Positions 1 to 5,830 of a DNA stretch of 5,988 bases are shown here, piece after piece; position 1 is the stretch's first letter; each line of letters begins with the position of its first letter. Origin of the DNA: Methanocalculus sp. (lineage in GTDB: Archaea; Halobacteriota; Methanomicrobia; Methanomicrobiales; Methanocorpusculaceae); assembly GCF_030651615.1 (NCBI RefSeq), contig NZ_JAUSCG010000093.1:1-5988 (forward strand). Reading direction: 5' to 3'. Below the pieces are notes generated by a model. It had not been told where the DNA came from, did not search any database, and saw only the letters and a program-made list of their open reading frames with translations. The translations under genes and the position numbers were made by a program.

Positions 1-323
1 GCGAAGAATAGGGCAAATAAATAAAAAAGTGGAACTAACCAGCAACGAAACCTGGCTCCAAAATAGTTAGAGCTAAAATGGAGGTATTTTAATCCCTGCA
101 ACAACAATTATCTCTTAAATTCAAATTAAGCGAAGAATAGGGCGAATAAATGAAAAAGTGGAACTAACCAGCAACGAAACCTGGCTCCAAAATAGTGAGA
201 ACCAAAATGGAGGTATTTTAATCCCTGCAACTACAATTTTCTCTTAAATTTAAATTAAGCGAAGAATAGGGCAAATAAATGAAAAAGTGGAACTAACCAG
301 CAACGAAACCTGGCTCCAAAATA
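1..323. repeat. Tandem array of a 129-base AT-rich repeat, 2.5 copies
   Basis: Copies start at 1, 130 and 259, giving an exact 129-base period. Copies 1 and 2 differ at 8 of 129 positions by my count. Copy 3 keeps only the first 65 bases (259-323), then diverges. That 65-base core differs at only one or two positions between copies, whereas the other half of the unit differs at six. The core holds an inverted repeat that on the minus strand reads AGCCAG, nine-base loop, CTGGTT (one G-U pair), at 37-57, 166-186 and 295-315. The period is divisible by three, but every frame I tried contains stops (for example TAA at 116-118 and 251-253), so I see no repeat-protein gene. The unit is far too long for a CRISPR repeat-spacer unit. 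The array touches the window edge and may continue to the left. Its function is unknown. Confidence 0.93.
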
Positions 324-360
324 ATTTAATGGAGAAATGTTTTATTGGAATGAGCTAATT

Positions 361-597
361 TTATGCCAAGTATGGATTGTAAGCCTTTTGTTTATCAGAT
401 GCGTCTTCATCAGCCACCGATTTGGCAGACGGTGTCTGCCATATTGATGGGTAGGTTTTGTAGAATTGACGACACTGCCGAAGTGTCCGGGGTGATGGGT
501 CTACAAGACCCTCGTTTTTCAATGCCAGAGAGAGATTTTGCAGGATCTTCTCACCGTAGACTGCCCGATCTACACCATCCTGCCCATTCTTGATGAA
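361..597 (-). pseudogene. YhcG/DUF1016 N-terminal domain fragment (nuclease remnant)
   Basis: This is a minus-strand open stretch of 78 codons with no start codon, bounded by TGA (598-600) and TAA (361-363). It carries the recognisable core of the YhcG/DUF1016 N-terminal domain: a YGEKILQNLS segment (residues 14-23), an RTLRQCRQFYKTYP segment (37-50) and IWQTPSAKS (52-60). Family members normally read RAxYGKxLLxxLS, then NLRxMRQFYxxFP, then IWQTxSAK. Full-length YhcG proteins add an upstream helical part and a C-terminal PDDEXK nuclease domain. Both are absent here, and the last 18 residues no longer resemble the family. The fragment is therefore almost certainly dead. YhcG proteins are frequent in defence islands and beside restriction systems. 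The remnant points the same way as the ATPase-TOPRIM operon and lies 99 bases beyond it. Confidence 0.8.
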
Positions 598-696
598 TCA
601 GAGCAGAAAAGTCCAGCTACCCCAAAGAGAATGAATCGAAACTTGCGTATCAGGCTCATTCTCATCCCTGGTAACTGTTCTCTCTCAACACCAATG
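598..696. other. Intergenic gap, no feature recognised
   Basis: These 99 bases lie between the stop of the TOPRIM-like gene and the YhcG fragment. I looked for a continuation of the YhcG domain in all three minus-strand frames and did not recognise one. There is no strong hairpin or oligo-T tract to mark transcription termination of the operon, so the terminator may lie further left. Confidence 0.4.
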
Positions 697-1215
697 CTAC
701 TCCAGACACCTCCAGTAAAAGAACCGAAACGACCTGTTCTTCTCCTCTGCTACCTGGATCGAGTACCGTTTAATAATCTCGATCATCAGGTCAATCCGTG
801 ATCCGTAAAGGTCCGGGATCATCCTGTTGAACGTCTCCTTCGTCACACGATCGGTCTTTTTGAGAGGCCGAAGCCCAAGAGATCTCGCTTGCGTATCATT
901 CAGACCTGCAAGGTACCATCCCTCGATCTCTTTGATGACGACGATCACCTTGTTCGTGTCAAGCTCCTGATACCAGCGTTTCAGCCGCTGTTTCTTCGCC
1001 TTCACATTCCTGTCCTTATCGATATCGGCAACCATCAGGTAATCATCACCCATTGCCCCGATACCACGGATGAACCCATCCACCCTGAGATGCTTCATTC
1101 CGGCATAGGAGATCAGCTCGACACTCGCATACCCTTCCTGGAGCAGCTTTTTTAGAACACCTTCGAAGAACCTGATATCGTCAGCACCTTCCAGGAATAT
1201 AAAGAGCCGGTTCAT
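697..1215 (-). CDS. Small TOPRIM-like protein, partner of the upstream AAA ATPase
   Basis: The product has 172 residues. Its N terminus reads FLEGADDIRFFE with Glu9, and a second motif VADIDKD gives Asp64 and Asp66. This E...DxD layout, each after a hydrophobic strand, is that of TOPRIM metal-binding folds in OLD-family nucleases and in DUF4276/DUF4435-type proteins. A KEIEGWYLAGL segment (95-105) and a terminal NRSFRFF segment match the EIExWxLA and SFxxF features I associate with DUF4276-like proteins. ATG 1215 begins 3 bases after the ATPase stop (1219-1221). No clear Shine-Dalgarno is present, so translational coupling is likely. By analogy with OLD, Gabija and PARIS, the inferred role is a metal-dependent nuclease or effector controlled by the ATPase. 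I cannot name the exact Pfam family; DUF3226 is another possibility. Fold confidence is good, but the activity is inferred. Confidence 0.82.
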   Translation of the reverse strand: MNRLFIFLEGADDIRFFEGVLKKLLQEGYASVELISYAGMKHLRVDGFIRGIGAMGDDYLMVADIDKDRNVKAKKQRLKRWYQELDTNKVIVVIKEIEGWYLAGLNDTQARSLGLRPLKKTDRVTKETFNRMIPDLYGSRIDLMIEIIKRYSIQVAEEKNRSFRFFYWRCLE

Positions 1216-1218
1216 GGA

Positions 1219-2454
1219 TCAGAGCCCAAGCAGATTCTGGATATACAGCTCTTCGATACCTACCTCGCTCTTCAGAAACGTCTGAACCTCTTCACGATGT
1301 GCTGGTTTCATGATCGTTGAGAAACCCGTTGCATCACGTGAGATGAGGAGGATATCTTCGATATCTGCGTACCTGATGACACCGGGATTATGGGTTGTGA
1401 TCAGGATCTGCTTAATGCGGGCGGCATCGGCAAACATTGAGACGACACGGGCGATGAGGTATGGATGAATATTCTTTTCAGGCTCTTCGATGACGATGAA
1501 GGGTTTATCATCAAAATAGAGAGCACAGATGAGGTTGATCACATTTATTGTCCCGTCAGATATCACCGATGATGGGAGCGTATGGTCATCGCCGTACTTC
1601 TCCGTCACCGTAAAGTAGACTGAGGAATCGGTGAATTTCCGAACATCGATATCCTGAACAAACGGAAGGAGATCCTGCATCAGGTTAGAGAAACGCCGTT
1701 TCTTCTCGGGATCAGTGAGGATAGTTCTGAGGACCAGGGCGAGATTTGATCCGTCTTCCTCAAGATCACTCCTCCCGGCAAGAGGGATCGCCTTTCTTGG
1801 TGTCCTCGGGTCGAAGTCATAGATAGCGATCTCGGCAAAGAATCGCTGAAAACCCGGGAGAGGGATCATCAGAGGGTTCTCGAGGAGGAGCGAACCTGGT
1901 CGTGGTGTGTTCTTCTGAAGATACGGAGGAATGATCTCAGAGATCTCTATAGCAATACCCGGCGGTGTCGAGAGCTCATAAAAAACACCATCTTCGGTAT
2001 GGGTGATTAAAAGCTCCCCTTCTCCCCCTTCTCCCTCCTGCGTCTCCGGCTTACATGAACACCGGATGGTGAGACGATCATCAAGGATTAAGTACCCCCC
2101 CTCCTGTATCATCAGGGAGAACCGGTACTCTATCTGGTGAAAAGAGATGGTATGCCGTATACCGCTTGTATCCCGCACACCATTGAAGACTCCGAGGTTT
2201 TTTTCAAAGATGATCCCAAGTTCAGTTGGAATATCCTTTGAAATACGTGTATTTCTGATATATTCCACTCCTCCCTGGAGGGATAATGCATTTCCAAGCC
2301 CGTGACGTGCAATGTCGCGGAAGAACCTGAGTATACGTATAAAATTCGTCTTGCCTGCCGCATTGGTTCCAATCAGGATATTATACTCATCAAGATCCAC
2401 CACGAGTTCTGAAAAGCTCTTAAAGTTCCTGCACGAGACCTGTTTTATCCGCAT
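1219..2454 (-). CDS. AAA/ABC-type ATPase of the OLD/RecF-like class (AAA_21, COG4637-like)
   Basis: The product has 411 residues from ATG 2454. The start MRIKQVSCRNFKSF is the usual first strand of RecF/SMC/OLD-like ATPases. Walker A is GTNAAGKT (29-36). A likely Q-loop region lies near residue 208. The ABC-signature-like segment is VISDGTI (297-303), Walker B with its catalytic glutamate is FIVIEEPE (319-326), and the switch histidine is in TTHNP (His355). All ATPase motifs are therefore intact. The region between Walker A and the signature is only about 260 residues and contains a short Glu/Gly-rich stretch near 140-147, so there is no long coiled coil as in SMC or Rad50. The reading frame stays open upstream to 2652, but that extension would overlap tspO and lacks the family start, so I reject it. 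It forms an operon with the downstream TOPRIM-like gene. A DNA- or phage-sensing ATPase is the likely role (inference). Confidence 0.9.
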   Translation of the reverse strand: MRIKQVSCRNFKSFSELVVDLDEYNILIGTNAAGKTNFIRILRFFRDIARHGLGNALSLQGGVEYIRNTRISKDIPTELGIIFEKNLGVFNGVRDTSGIRHTISFHQIEYRFSLMIQEGGYLILDDRLTIRCSCKPETQEGEGGEGELLITHTEDGVFYELSTPPGIAIEISEIIPPYLQKNTPRPGSLLLENPLMIPLPGFQRFFAEIAIYDFDPRTPRKAIPLAGRSDLEEDGSNLALVLRTILTDPEKKRRFSNLMQDLLPFVQDIDVRKFTDSSVYFTVTEKYGDDHTLPSSVISDGTINVINLICALYFDDKPFIVIEEPEKNIHPYLIARVVSMFADAARIKQILITTHNPGVIRYADIEDILLISRDATGFSTIMKPAHREEVQTFLKSEVGIEELYIQNLLGL

Positions 2455-2493
2455 GATGTTCTCTTCCCTGCATGGGATCTCGACGGATTCTTC

Positions 2494-2504
2494 GATATAT
2501 CTTT
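2494..2504 (-). promoter_or_regulatory. Archaeal BRE/TATA promoter of the ATPase-TOPRIM operon
   Basis: Read on the minus strand, GAAAG is followed directly by ATATATC (2500-2494), a purine-rich BRE-like element next to a TATA box. Transcription would start about 25 bases downstream, near 2472, giving a leader of roughly 18 nucleotides before ATG 2454. A weak purine-rich ribosome site (AGGGAAGAG) lies in that leader. The element sits directly behind the tspO oligo-T tract, so the operon appears to have independent transcription. Confidence 0.5.
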
Positions 2505-2508
2505 CCCC

Positions 2509-2516
2509 AAAAAAAA
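2509..2516 (-). terminator. Oligo-T terminator after tspO
   Basis: Eight consecutive T residues on the minus strand begin three bases after the tspO stop codon (2520-2522). Archaeal RNA polymerase terminates at oligo-T stretches without needing a hairpin, and no hairpin is seen here. The site separates tspO from the ATPase operon. Confidence 0.55.
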
Positions 2517-2519
2517 GGT

Positions 2520-3014
2520 TCAGGGGTTCAGCAGATAGATAGATGCATTCAACACGGTTGCAAAGCTGACCCAGGCAATATAAGGAATGTTGAGATATGC
2601 AGCTATCTTTGATATCCGGGAGAATGTGATGATCATCCAGAGGATCAGACACCAGAGGATGAGGATACAGACGAGTCCAAGGAGTGGTGAAGGGATCCCG
2701 AAGAAGAGGAATGACCAGAGCCCGTTGAAGAAGAGCTGAATACAGAAGATTCCTGTTGCGATCCTGACATCACGCCTCTCCCATCCCTCCTTTAAAATCA
2801 GGAAGAGCGAGGCACCCATCAGGATATAGAGTATTGTCCATGCAGGTCCAAAGAGCCAGCCCGGAGGGGTAAACCAGGGTTTGTTGATCGTCTGGTACCA
2901 TCCGCTAACATTTGATGCAGTTGCAATACTCCCGATGGCCCCTGCGGAGAGGGAGAGGACAACCGTTCCGATCAGCAACGCTGCATCACGAACAGATTGA
3001 GATTGAAGCACCAT
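2520..3014 (-). CDS. tspO: TspO/MBR family membrane protein
   Basis: From ATG 3014 the product has 164 residues and five predicted membrane helices (about 11-33, 53-74, 86-107, 109-131, 136-162). TspO signatures are present in order: WYQTINKPWFTPPGWLFGP (39-57) followed by WTILYILMG, then QLFFNGLWSFLFF (93-105), then PYIAWVSFATVLN (144-156). TspO proteins bind tetrapyrroles such as haem and porphyrins and take part in stress responses or tetrapyrrole turnover in bacteria and archaea; the ligand here is unknown. A GTG at 3038 would add eight residues in frame. Neither start has a good ribosome site, and I prefer the ATG. The gene is separated from the response regulator by about 130 bases and ends at an oligo-T tract, so it is probably a single-gene unit. 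Confidence 0.92.
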   Translation of the reverse strand: MVLQSQSVRDAALLIGTVVLSLSAGAIGSIATASNVSGWYQTINKPWFTPPGWLFGPAWTILYILMGASLFLILKEGWERRDVRIATGIFCIQLFFNGLWSFLFFGIPSPLLGLVCILILWCLILWMIITFSRISKIAAYLNIPYIAWVSFATVLNASIYLLNP

Positions 3015-3080
3015 AGACTTCAATAGTGCTTGGAGCACAAAAGCTTTTCATAAGGAGATAATGCACATATTCTCTCATTC

Positions 3081-3090
3081 TGATATAATT
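3081..3090 (-). promoter_or_regulatory. Possible TATA box for tspO
   Basis: The minus strand reads AATTATATCA here, preceded by purine-rich GATGAAG. A transcript would start near 3060, about 45 bases before ATG 3014 and about 22 before the alternative GTG 3038. The region is AT-rich, so chance matches are likely. Confidence 0.3.
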
Positions 3091-3128
3091 CTTCATCCTC
3101 ACACGTAAAAGAGAAATTATTGCCCTCC

Positions 3129-3147
3129 AAAATGTTCTTCTGAACAT
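3129..3147 (-). terminator. Possible hairpin at the end of the response regulator gene
   Basis: On the minus strand ATGTTC, loop AGAA, GAACAT forms a perfect 6-bp stem (3147-3132) followed by only three T residues. It overlaps the response regulator stop codon (3147-3149). It could end the kinase-regulator transcript, but the T tract is short, so this is tentative. Confidence 0.3.
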
Positions 3148-3593
3148 CAGATAAAACGCACCGCACAACCAATACCTCTGATAGAGTCGCAGTGTCTGTT
3201 TCCAGAGATCTCTTTGACTTCGGGCAAAATATTCCCATTGAAGTATTCTTGTAAAACATTTTTCAGTTCATCCAATGTAACCGGCTTTTGAAGAACTAGA
3301 ATAATATCATCCTTGTAGGGGACGATCTCCTCTTCAAGAATATATTTGGCGGTAAAGAGCATTACCGGGATGTCGCTCACTCCATCTTTTCGGAGATGTT
3401 CAAGTACTTGCCATCCGTCGATCGGAGTCATCTTCAGATCGAGCAGGATGAGATCAGGTTTCCTCTCCTTTATTGCATCAAATGCTTCATAGCCGTTTGA
3501 AACAGTCACCGCACTATAGCCGATATCATTCAAAAGTTCTTCCATTACCATGAGAATCGATTGATCATCATCAACAACCATGACGGTCTTCAT
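3147..3593 (-). CDS. Single-domain response regulator (receiver only)
   Basis: The product has 148 residues and is a complete receiver domain. It has the acidic cluster Asp8-Asp10 in MVVDDD, the phospho-acceptor Asp52 in LILLDLKM, the switch Thr81 in MLFTA, and Lys103 in LQKP. No DNA-binding or enzymatic output domain follows: after about residue 125 there is only a short tail without a recognisable fold. It would receive phosphate from the kinase encoded just upstream and act by protein-protein contact, as many archaeal receivers do. Its start codon overlaps the kinase stop as ATGA (3593-3590). A strong ribosome site, GGAGGAGGGGAG, lies at 3609-3598 inside the kinase gene and encodes part of that protein's Arg-rich tail. 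The target is unknown. Confidence 0.92.
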   Translation of the reverse strand: MKTVMVVDDDQSILMVMEELLNDIGYSAVTVSNGYEAFDAIKERKPDLILLDLKMTPIDGWQVLEHLRKDGVSDIPVMLFTAKYILEEEIVPYKDDIILVLQKPVTLDELKNVLQEYFNGNILPEVKEISGNRHCDSIRGIGCAVRFI

Positions 3594-4543
3594 GTATCTC
3601 CCCTCCTCCGGGGTAATCGAACGGTAAAGATGCTCCCAATACCGGGGGTACTATCCACAGTGATCTCCCCTCCCTGGATTTGGGTATACTGCTGTGCAAT
3701 TGGAAGATTAAGTCCCATGTAAATCTGCTGTGGGTTCAGTTGCTGGAGATCTGTAATATAAAAAGGTTCGAAAATATGGTCGAGTATTGATATGTCAATA
3801 CCACGGCCGTTGTCGTCGAAACTGATCATATCAGACTCAGAATCTGTATTATGCCTCACCGAGACGATACGGGGGAGATTATTATATTGAATTGCATTAG
3901 CTATAAGAGTGTTAAAAATATGGGAGGTGAGTCGCGCGTCTCCTTTAATCGTTACCGTCTTTGGTATCTGATTCTTCACAAGTGCATCTTTTCTATAATC
4001 GTTTGAGGTTATGATCTTTTCAATAAAGTCAAAGAGGTGGATTGTTTCATTTATTATAGTTATATTCCCTGAATCTACAAATGATATGGTGAGCATTCTG
4101 TCAATTATCTCTCTCTGATACTCAACTTTGGTATGACACATCTTCAGCATATCAATCATCTTCTCAGAAAGGTGATATTTCTCCGGATTTGAGAGGAGGA
4201 GATCGATATACCCGATGACCGGTTGGAGGGGTGTGCGGAGTTCGTGCGTTGCAAGCATAATAAATTTGGATTTCTGTTTGATCTCTTGCATGAGAGAGAG
4301 CTCACGCGCCCTGAGATCAACAACCTGTTGGATATACTCAATATTATAGTACAAACCAACAGCAAGAATCGGAAAAACTACCCAGAACATCCAGAACTCG
4401 ATCATCCCCTCCCCCAACTCGTTTATCGTCAGGATAATTGTGCCGCCGGTGAGCCATGCATGGATCCAGGTTGTATAAAGAACCAGTCCCAGCCCTACCA
4501 GCCATAACATGCTTAGAAGAGCCAGAAACCGTTTCATCGACAT
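3590..4543 (-). CDS. Membrane histidine kinase (HisKA plus HATPase_c), short sensor
   Basis: The product has 317 residues. Two membrane helices (about 5-25 and 49-68) enclose only some 20 residues, then a linker leads to HisKA. The H-box is ATHELRTP with phospho-acceptor His100. The ATPase domain shows the N-box around Asn216 (NTLIANAIQY), the G1 box DDNGRGID (243-250), the F-box IFEPFY (258-263) and the G2 region GLNLPIAQQY with GIGS (301-304). All catalytic boxes are intact. There is no PAS, GAF, HAMP or large extracellular domain, so the signal must be read by the membrane segment, the short loop or a partner protein. ATG 4543 follows GAGGTGG by four bases, which supports this start. It overlaps the receiver gene by four bases and lies 31 bases behind the DUF3494 gene, so co-transcription of all three is plausible. 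Confidence 0.93.
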   Translation of the reverse strand: MSMKRFLALLSMLWLVGLGLVLYTTWIHAWLTGGTIILTINELGEGMIEFWMFWVVFPILAVGLYYNIEYIQQVVDLRARELSLMQEIKQKSKFIMLATHELRTPLQPVIGYIDLLLSNPEKYHLSEKMIDMLKMCHTKVEYQREIIDRMLTISFVDSGNITIINETIHLFDFIEKIITSNDYRKDALVKNQIPKTVTIKGDARLTSHIFNTLIANAIQYNNLPRIVSVRHNTDSESDMISFDDNGRGIDISILDHIFEPFYITDLQQLNPQQIYMGLNLPIAQQYTQIQGGEITVDSTPGIGSIFTVRLPRRRGDT

Positions 4544-4574
4544 AATTCCACCTCAGAATTCTTGAAAAATGATT

Positions 4575-5492
4575 TTATCTTCTTTTCTCTGCTCTGGTAC
4601 GCATTGTGAAATGATACGCAATACTCGCAACAACGGACATAACTCCGATTATCATGAGTATGTATATCCACTGGAATCCGGGATACTCCGGCGTCTCCGG
4701 TATTTTTTCTCTAACCGGTGTTGCAATCGCGGTTACCGGATTTGCGATTAAGATCACTTCTTTCTGCCCTAATGCTCTCCCGTTTAATGTTGCACCGTCA
4801 ATAAGCGCAATCGTTGATGCTCCAAGAATATTTCCATGAAAAACTGAACCTGCATATAGTGTTGTTGTGCCAGTGACCTTCCAGAAGATATTATTTGGAT
4901 CTGCTCCATTACTCAGAATAACTTGTTTATTAGCGGCAATGTCAAGATTTTGTGCGATCTGGAAGATCCATACAGAGCCTGAATTGCCCTGAGCATCCAG
5001 TGTGAGGTCGGTAGGGATCGTCACACTGGTGGAATATTTGTACGTTCCAGGGGTCAGTGTCTTTCCGCCAAGGTTCCCTGAGTACAATTCAGTATAATCA
5101 GGAGATCTTCCCGCAGCATCAGCGTATGCCGTCTCCATGTTGCTCACCGCGGTCGTAAGTTTCGCTGGAGTTGGATCCGCATAATTTGCTGCATAGATCT
5201 TTCCGACAACCAGAGGCGAAGTAGAAAAGGTATTTGAGGGGTCTATGATGAGTGAAAAGCCTGTTATTGCTGTTGCGGCGATCGGACTTACACCCATATC
5301 TCCTGTGACCATTGTTGTTCCGGTGGTCGTTATTCCTGATTTAGATAGAATGGCATAATCACCAGCTGTTCCGAGATCCACTGTCGAAGCGGCCATCACC
5401 GTTGGGATCATAGCGGCGGAGATCAGGCAAATCAGAGCCACGCTTAATATAAGGGAGAGTTTATCTCTCTCTGTTTGTTCTGTTTTTGTCAT
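4575..5492 (-). CDS. DUF3494 (ice-binding-like) surface protein with C-terminal membrane anchor
   Basis: The product has 305 residues. A signal peptide covers about residues 1-34, with a hydrophobic core at 12-28 and likely cleavage near VMA-AS. The DUF3494 domain follows (about 38-252): LGTAGDYAILS, TGDMGVSP (63-70), ITGF, AYADAAGR (122-129), GKTLTPGTY (143-151), LTLDAQGN (163-170), WIFQIA, NIFWKVTG (201-208), GNILGASTI and ATLNGRAL (234-241). This fold is a beta-solenoid first known from microbial ice-binding proteins; in methanogens the role is more likely adhesion or cell-surface structure. A Pro-rich linker and one helix (about 275-297) ending in Arg/Lys anchor the C terminus to the membrane. 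ATG 5492 has GAGG (5504-5501) eight bases upstream. A two-component pair follows directly and may be functionally linked. Confidence 0.93.
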   Translation of the reverse strand: MTKTEQTERDKLSLILSVALICLISAAMIPTVMAASTVDLGTAGDYAILSKSGITTTGTTMVTGDMGVSPIAATAITGFSLIIDPSNTFSTSPLVVGKIYAANYADPTPAKLTTAVSNMETAYADAAGRSPDYTELYSGNLGGKTLTPGTYKYSTSVTIPTDLTLDAQGNSGSVWIFQIAQNLDIAANKQVILSNGADPNNIFWKVTGTTTLYAGSVFHGNILGASTIALIDGATLNGRALGQKEVILIANPVTAIATPVREKIPETPEYPGFQWIYILMIIGVMSVVASIAYHFTMRTRAEKRR

Positions 5493-5527
5493 TGTACTAT
5501 CCTCATTGATAGTCTGGATTCATGACA

Positions 5528-5612
5528 GCCCTGAGGATATACCTACCTTGATTTTGCATTCGTTGGAGCAATATTTGCAAGGTGTTGGGGCTTTCGCCCT
5601 GACTTTCAGGGC
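5528..5612 (-). promoter_or_regulatory. Promoter with three TCAGGGC/GCCCTGA half-sites upstream of the DUF3494 gene
   Basis: On the minus strand GCCCTGA (5612-5606), a three-base spacer and TCAGGGC (5602-5596) form a perfect inverted repeat. A third half-site, TCAGGGC (5534-5528), abuts the TATA-like GTATATCC (5542-5535). Transcription from that TATA box would start near 5512, giving a leader of about 20 bases that contains the GAGG ribosome site. If the DNA is transcribed from further upstream instead, the same bases allow alternative RNA folds, because GGGC GAAA GCCC (5599-5588) shares bases with the first hairpin. Operator or leader switch: undecided. Confidence 0.4.
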
Positions 5613-5800
5613 TTTATGCAGTTTTTTTGTTAATAATGCTATTATTTGAGGTCCTTTGTTAATTCTGTGTGAGCTCATGGATCGAGTTGATAGCAGCAGA
5701 TAGCCAGTTTGCCGAGATATTCCGGGCATTGACAATTGGAAGCAGAGGGGTATTACACAGGTTAGTGGTGTTGCTCTTGAAAATAGCGGGGGTGGAGAGA

Positions 5801-5808
5801 TTTATAAT
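5801..5808 (-). promoter_or_regulatory. Possible distal TATA box
   Basis: The minus strand reads ATTATAAA here, a fair archaeal TATA match, about 20 bases past the stop codon of the upstream repeat protein. A start near 5779 would give the DUF3494 gene a leader of roughly 285 bases that includes the alternative hairpins. Weak evidence. Confidence 0.25.
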
Positions 5809-5814
5809 GTAGAT

Positions 5815-5830
5815 AGATGGTTATCCATCT
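5815..5830 (-). terminator. Hairpin directly after the repeat-protein stop codon
   Basis: AGATGG, loop ATAA, CCATCT forms a perfect 6-bp stem on the minus strand, starting at the first base after the TGA stop (5831-5833). No T tract follows, so it may stabilise the transcript end rather than terminate transcription. Confidence 0.3.

Larger units (their letters stand above)
5493..5830. other. Intergenic region with possible regulatory DNA, no convincing gene
   Basis: These 338 bases separate the GDQPVAG-repeat gene from the DUF3494 gene. An open frame of 71 codons exists on the minus strand (5520-5735, TTG start), encoding a Lys-rich peptide with a CxxCxxxC motif, but it has no ribosome site and no family I recognise. 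The stretch also contains the GCCCTGA/TCAGGGC elements, two TATA-like sites on the minus strand (5542-5535 and 5808-5801) and a hairpin right after the upstream stop codon, listed separately. Confidence 0.5.

Noticed and set aside
119..247. Small open frame spanning one repeat unit (frame ending ATTIFS before TAA)
   Set aside because: It has no ATG start, the first copy carries an internal TAG, and there is no recognisable similarity.
1..323. Repeats at the left edge as a CRISPR array
   Set aside because: The whole 129-base unit is repeated, including the would-be spacer, with over 90 percent identity. There is no short repeat with unique spacers.
363..801. Two plus-strand frames (363-593 and 538-801)
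   Set aside because: They lie antisense to the YhcG fragment and to the end of the TOPRIM-like gene, have no ribosome sites, and show no family resemblance.
3052..3108. Plus-strand GGAG followed by ATG and a 15-codon frame
   Set aside because: The spacing between GGAG and ATG is only three bases, the peptide resembles nothing known, and it lies antisense in the tspO upstream region. Most likely chance.
5596..5628. Hairpin plus seven T residues on the plus strand, looking like a terminator
   Set aside because: The T run begins nine bases after the stem, and no plus-strand gene precedes it. The inverted repeat fits better as a control element of the minus-strand DUF3494 gene.
5520..5735. Minus-strand frame of 71 codons with a CxxCxxxC motif (PCKYCSNECK)
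   Set aside because: It starts at TTG, has no ribosome site and no recognised family, and overlaps the candidate regulatory elements. The Cys spacing may be chance in AT-rich DNA. I keep it only as a remark.
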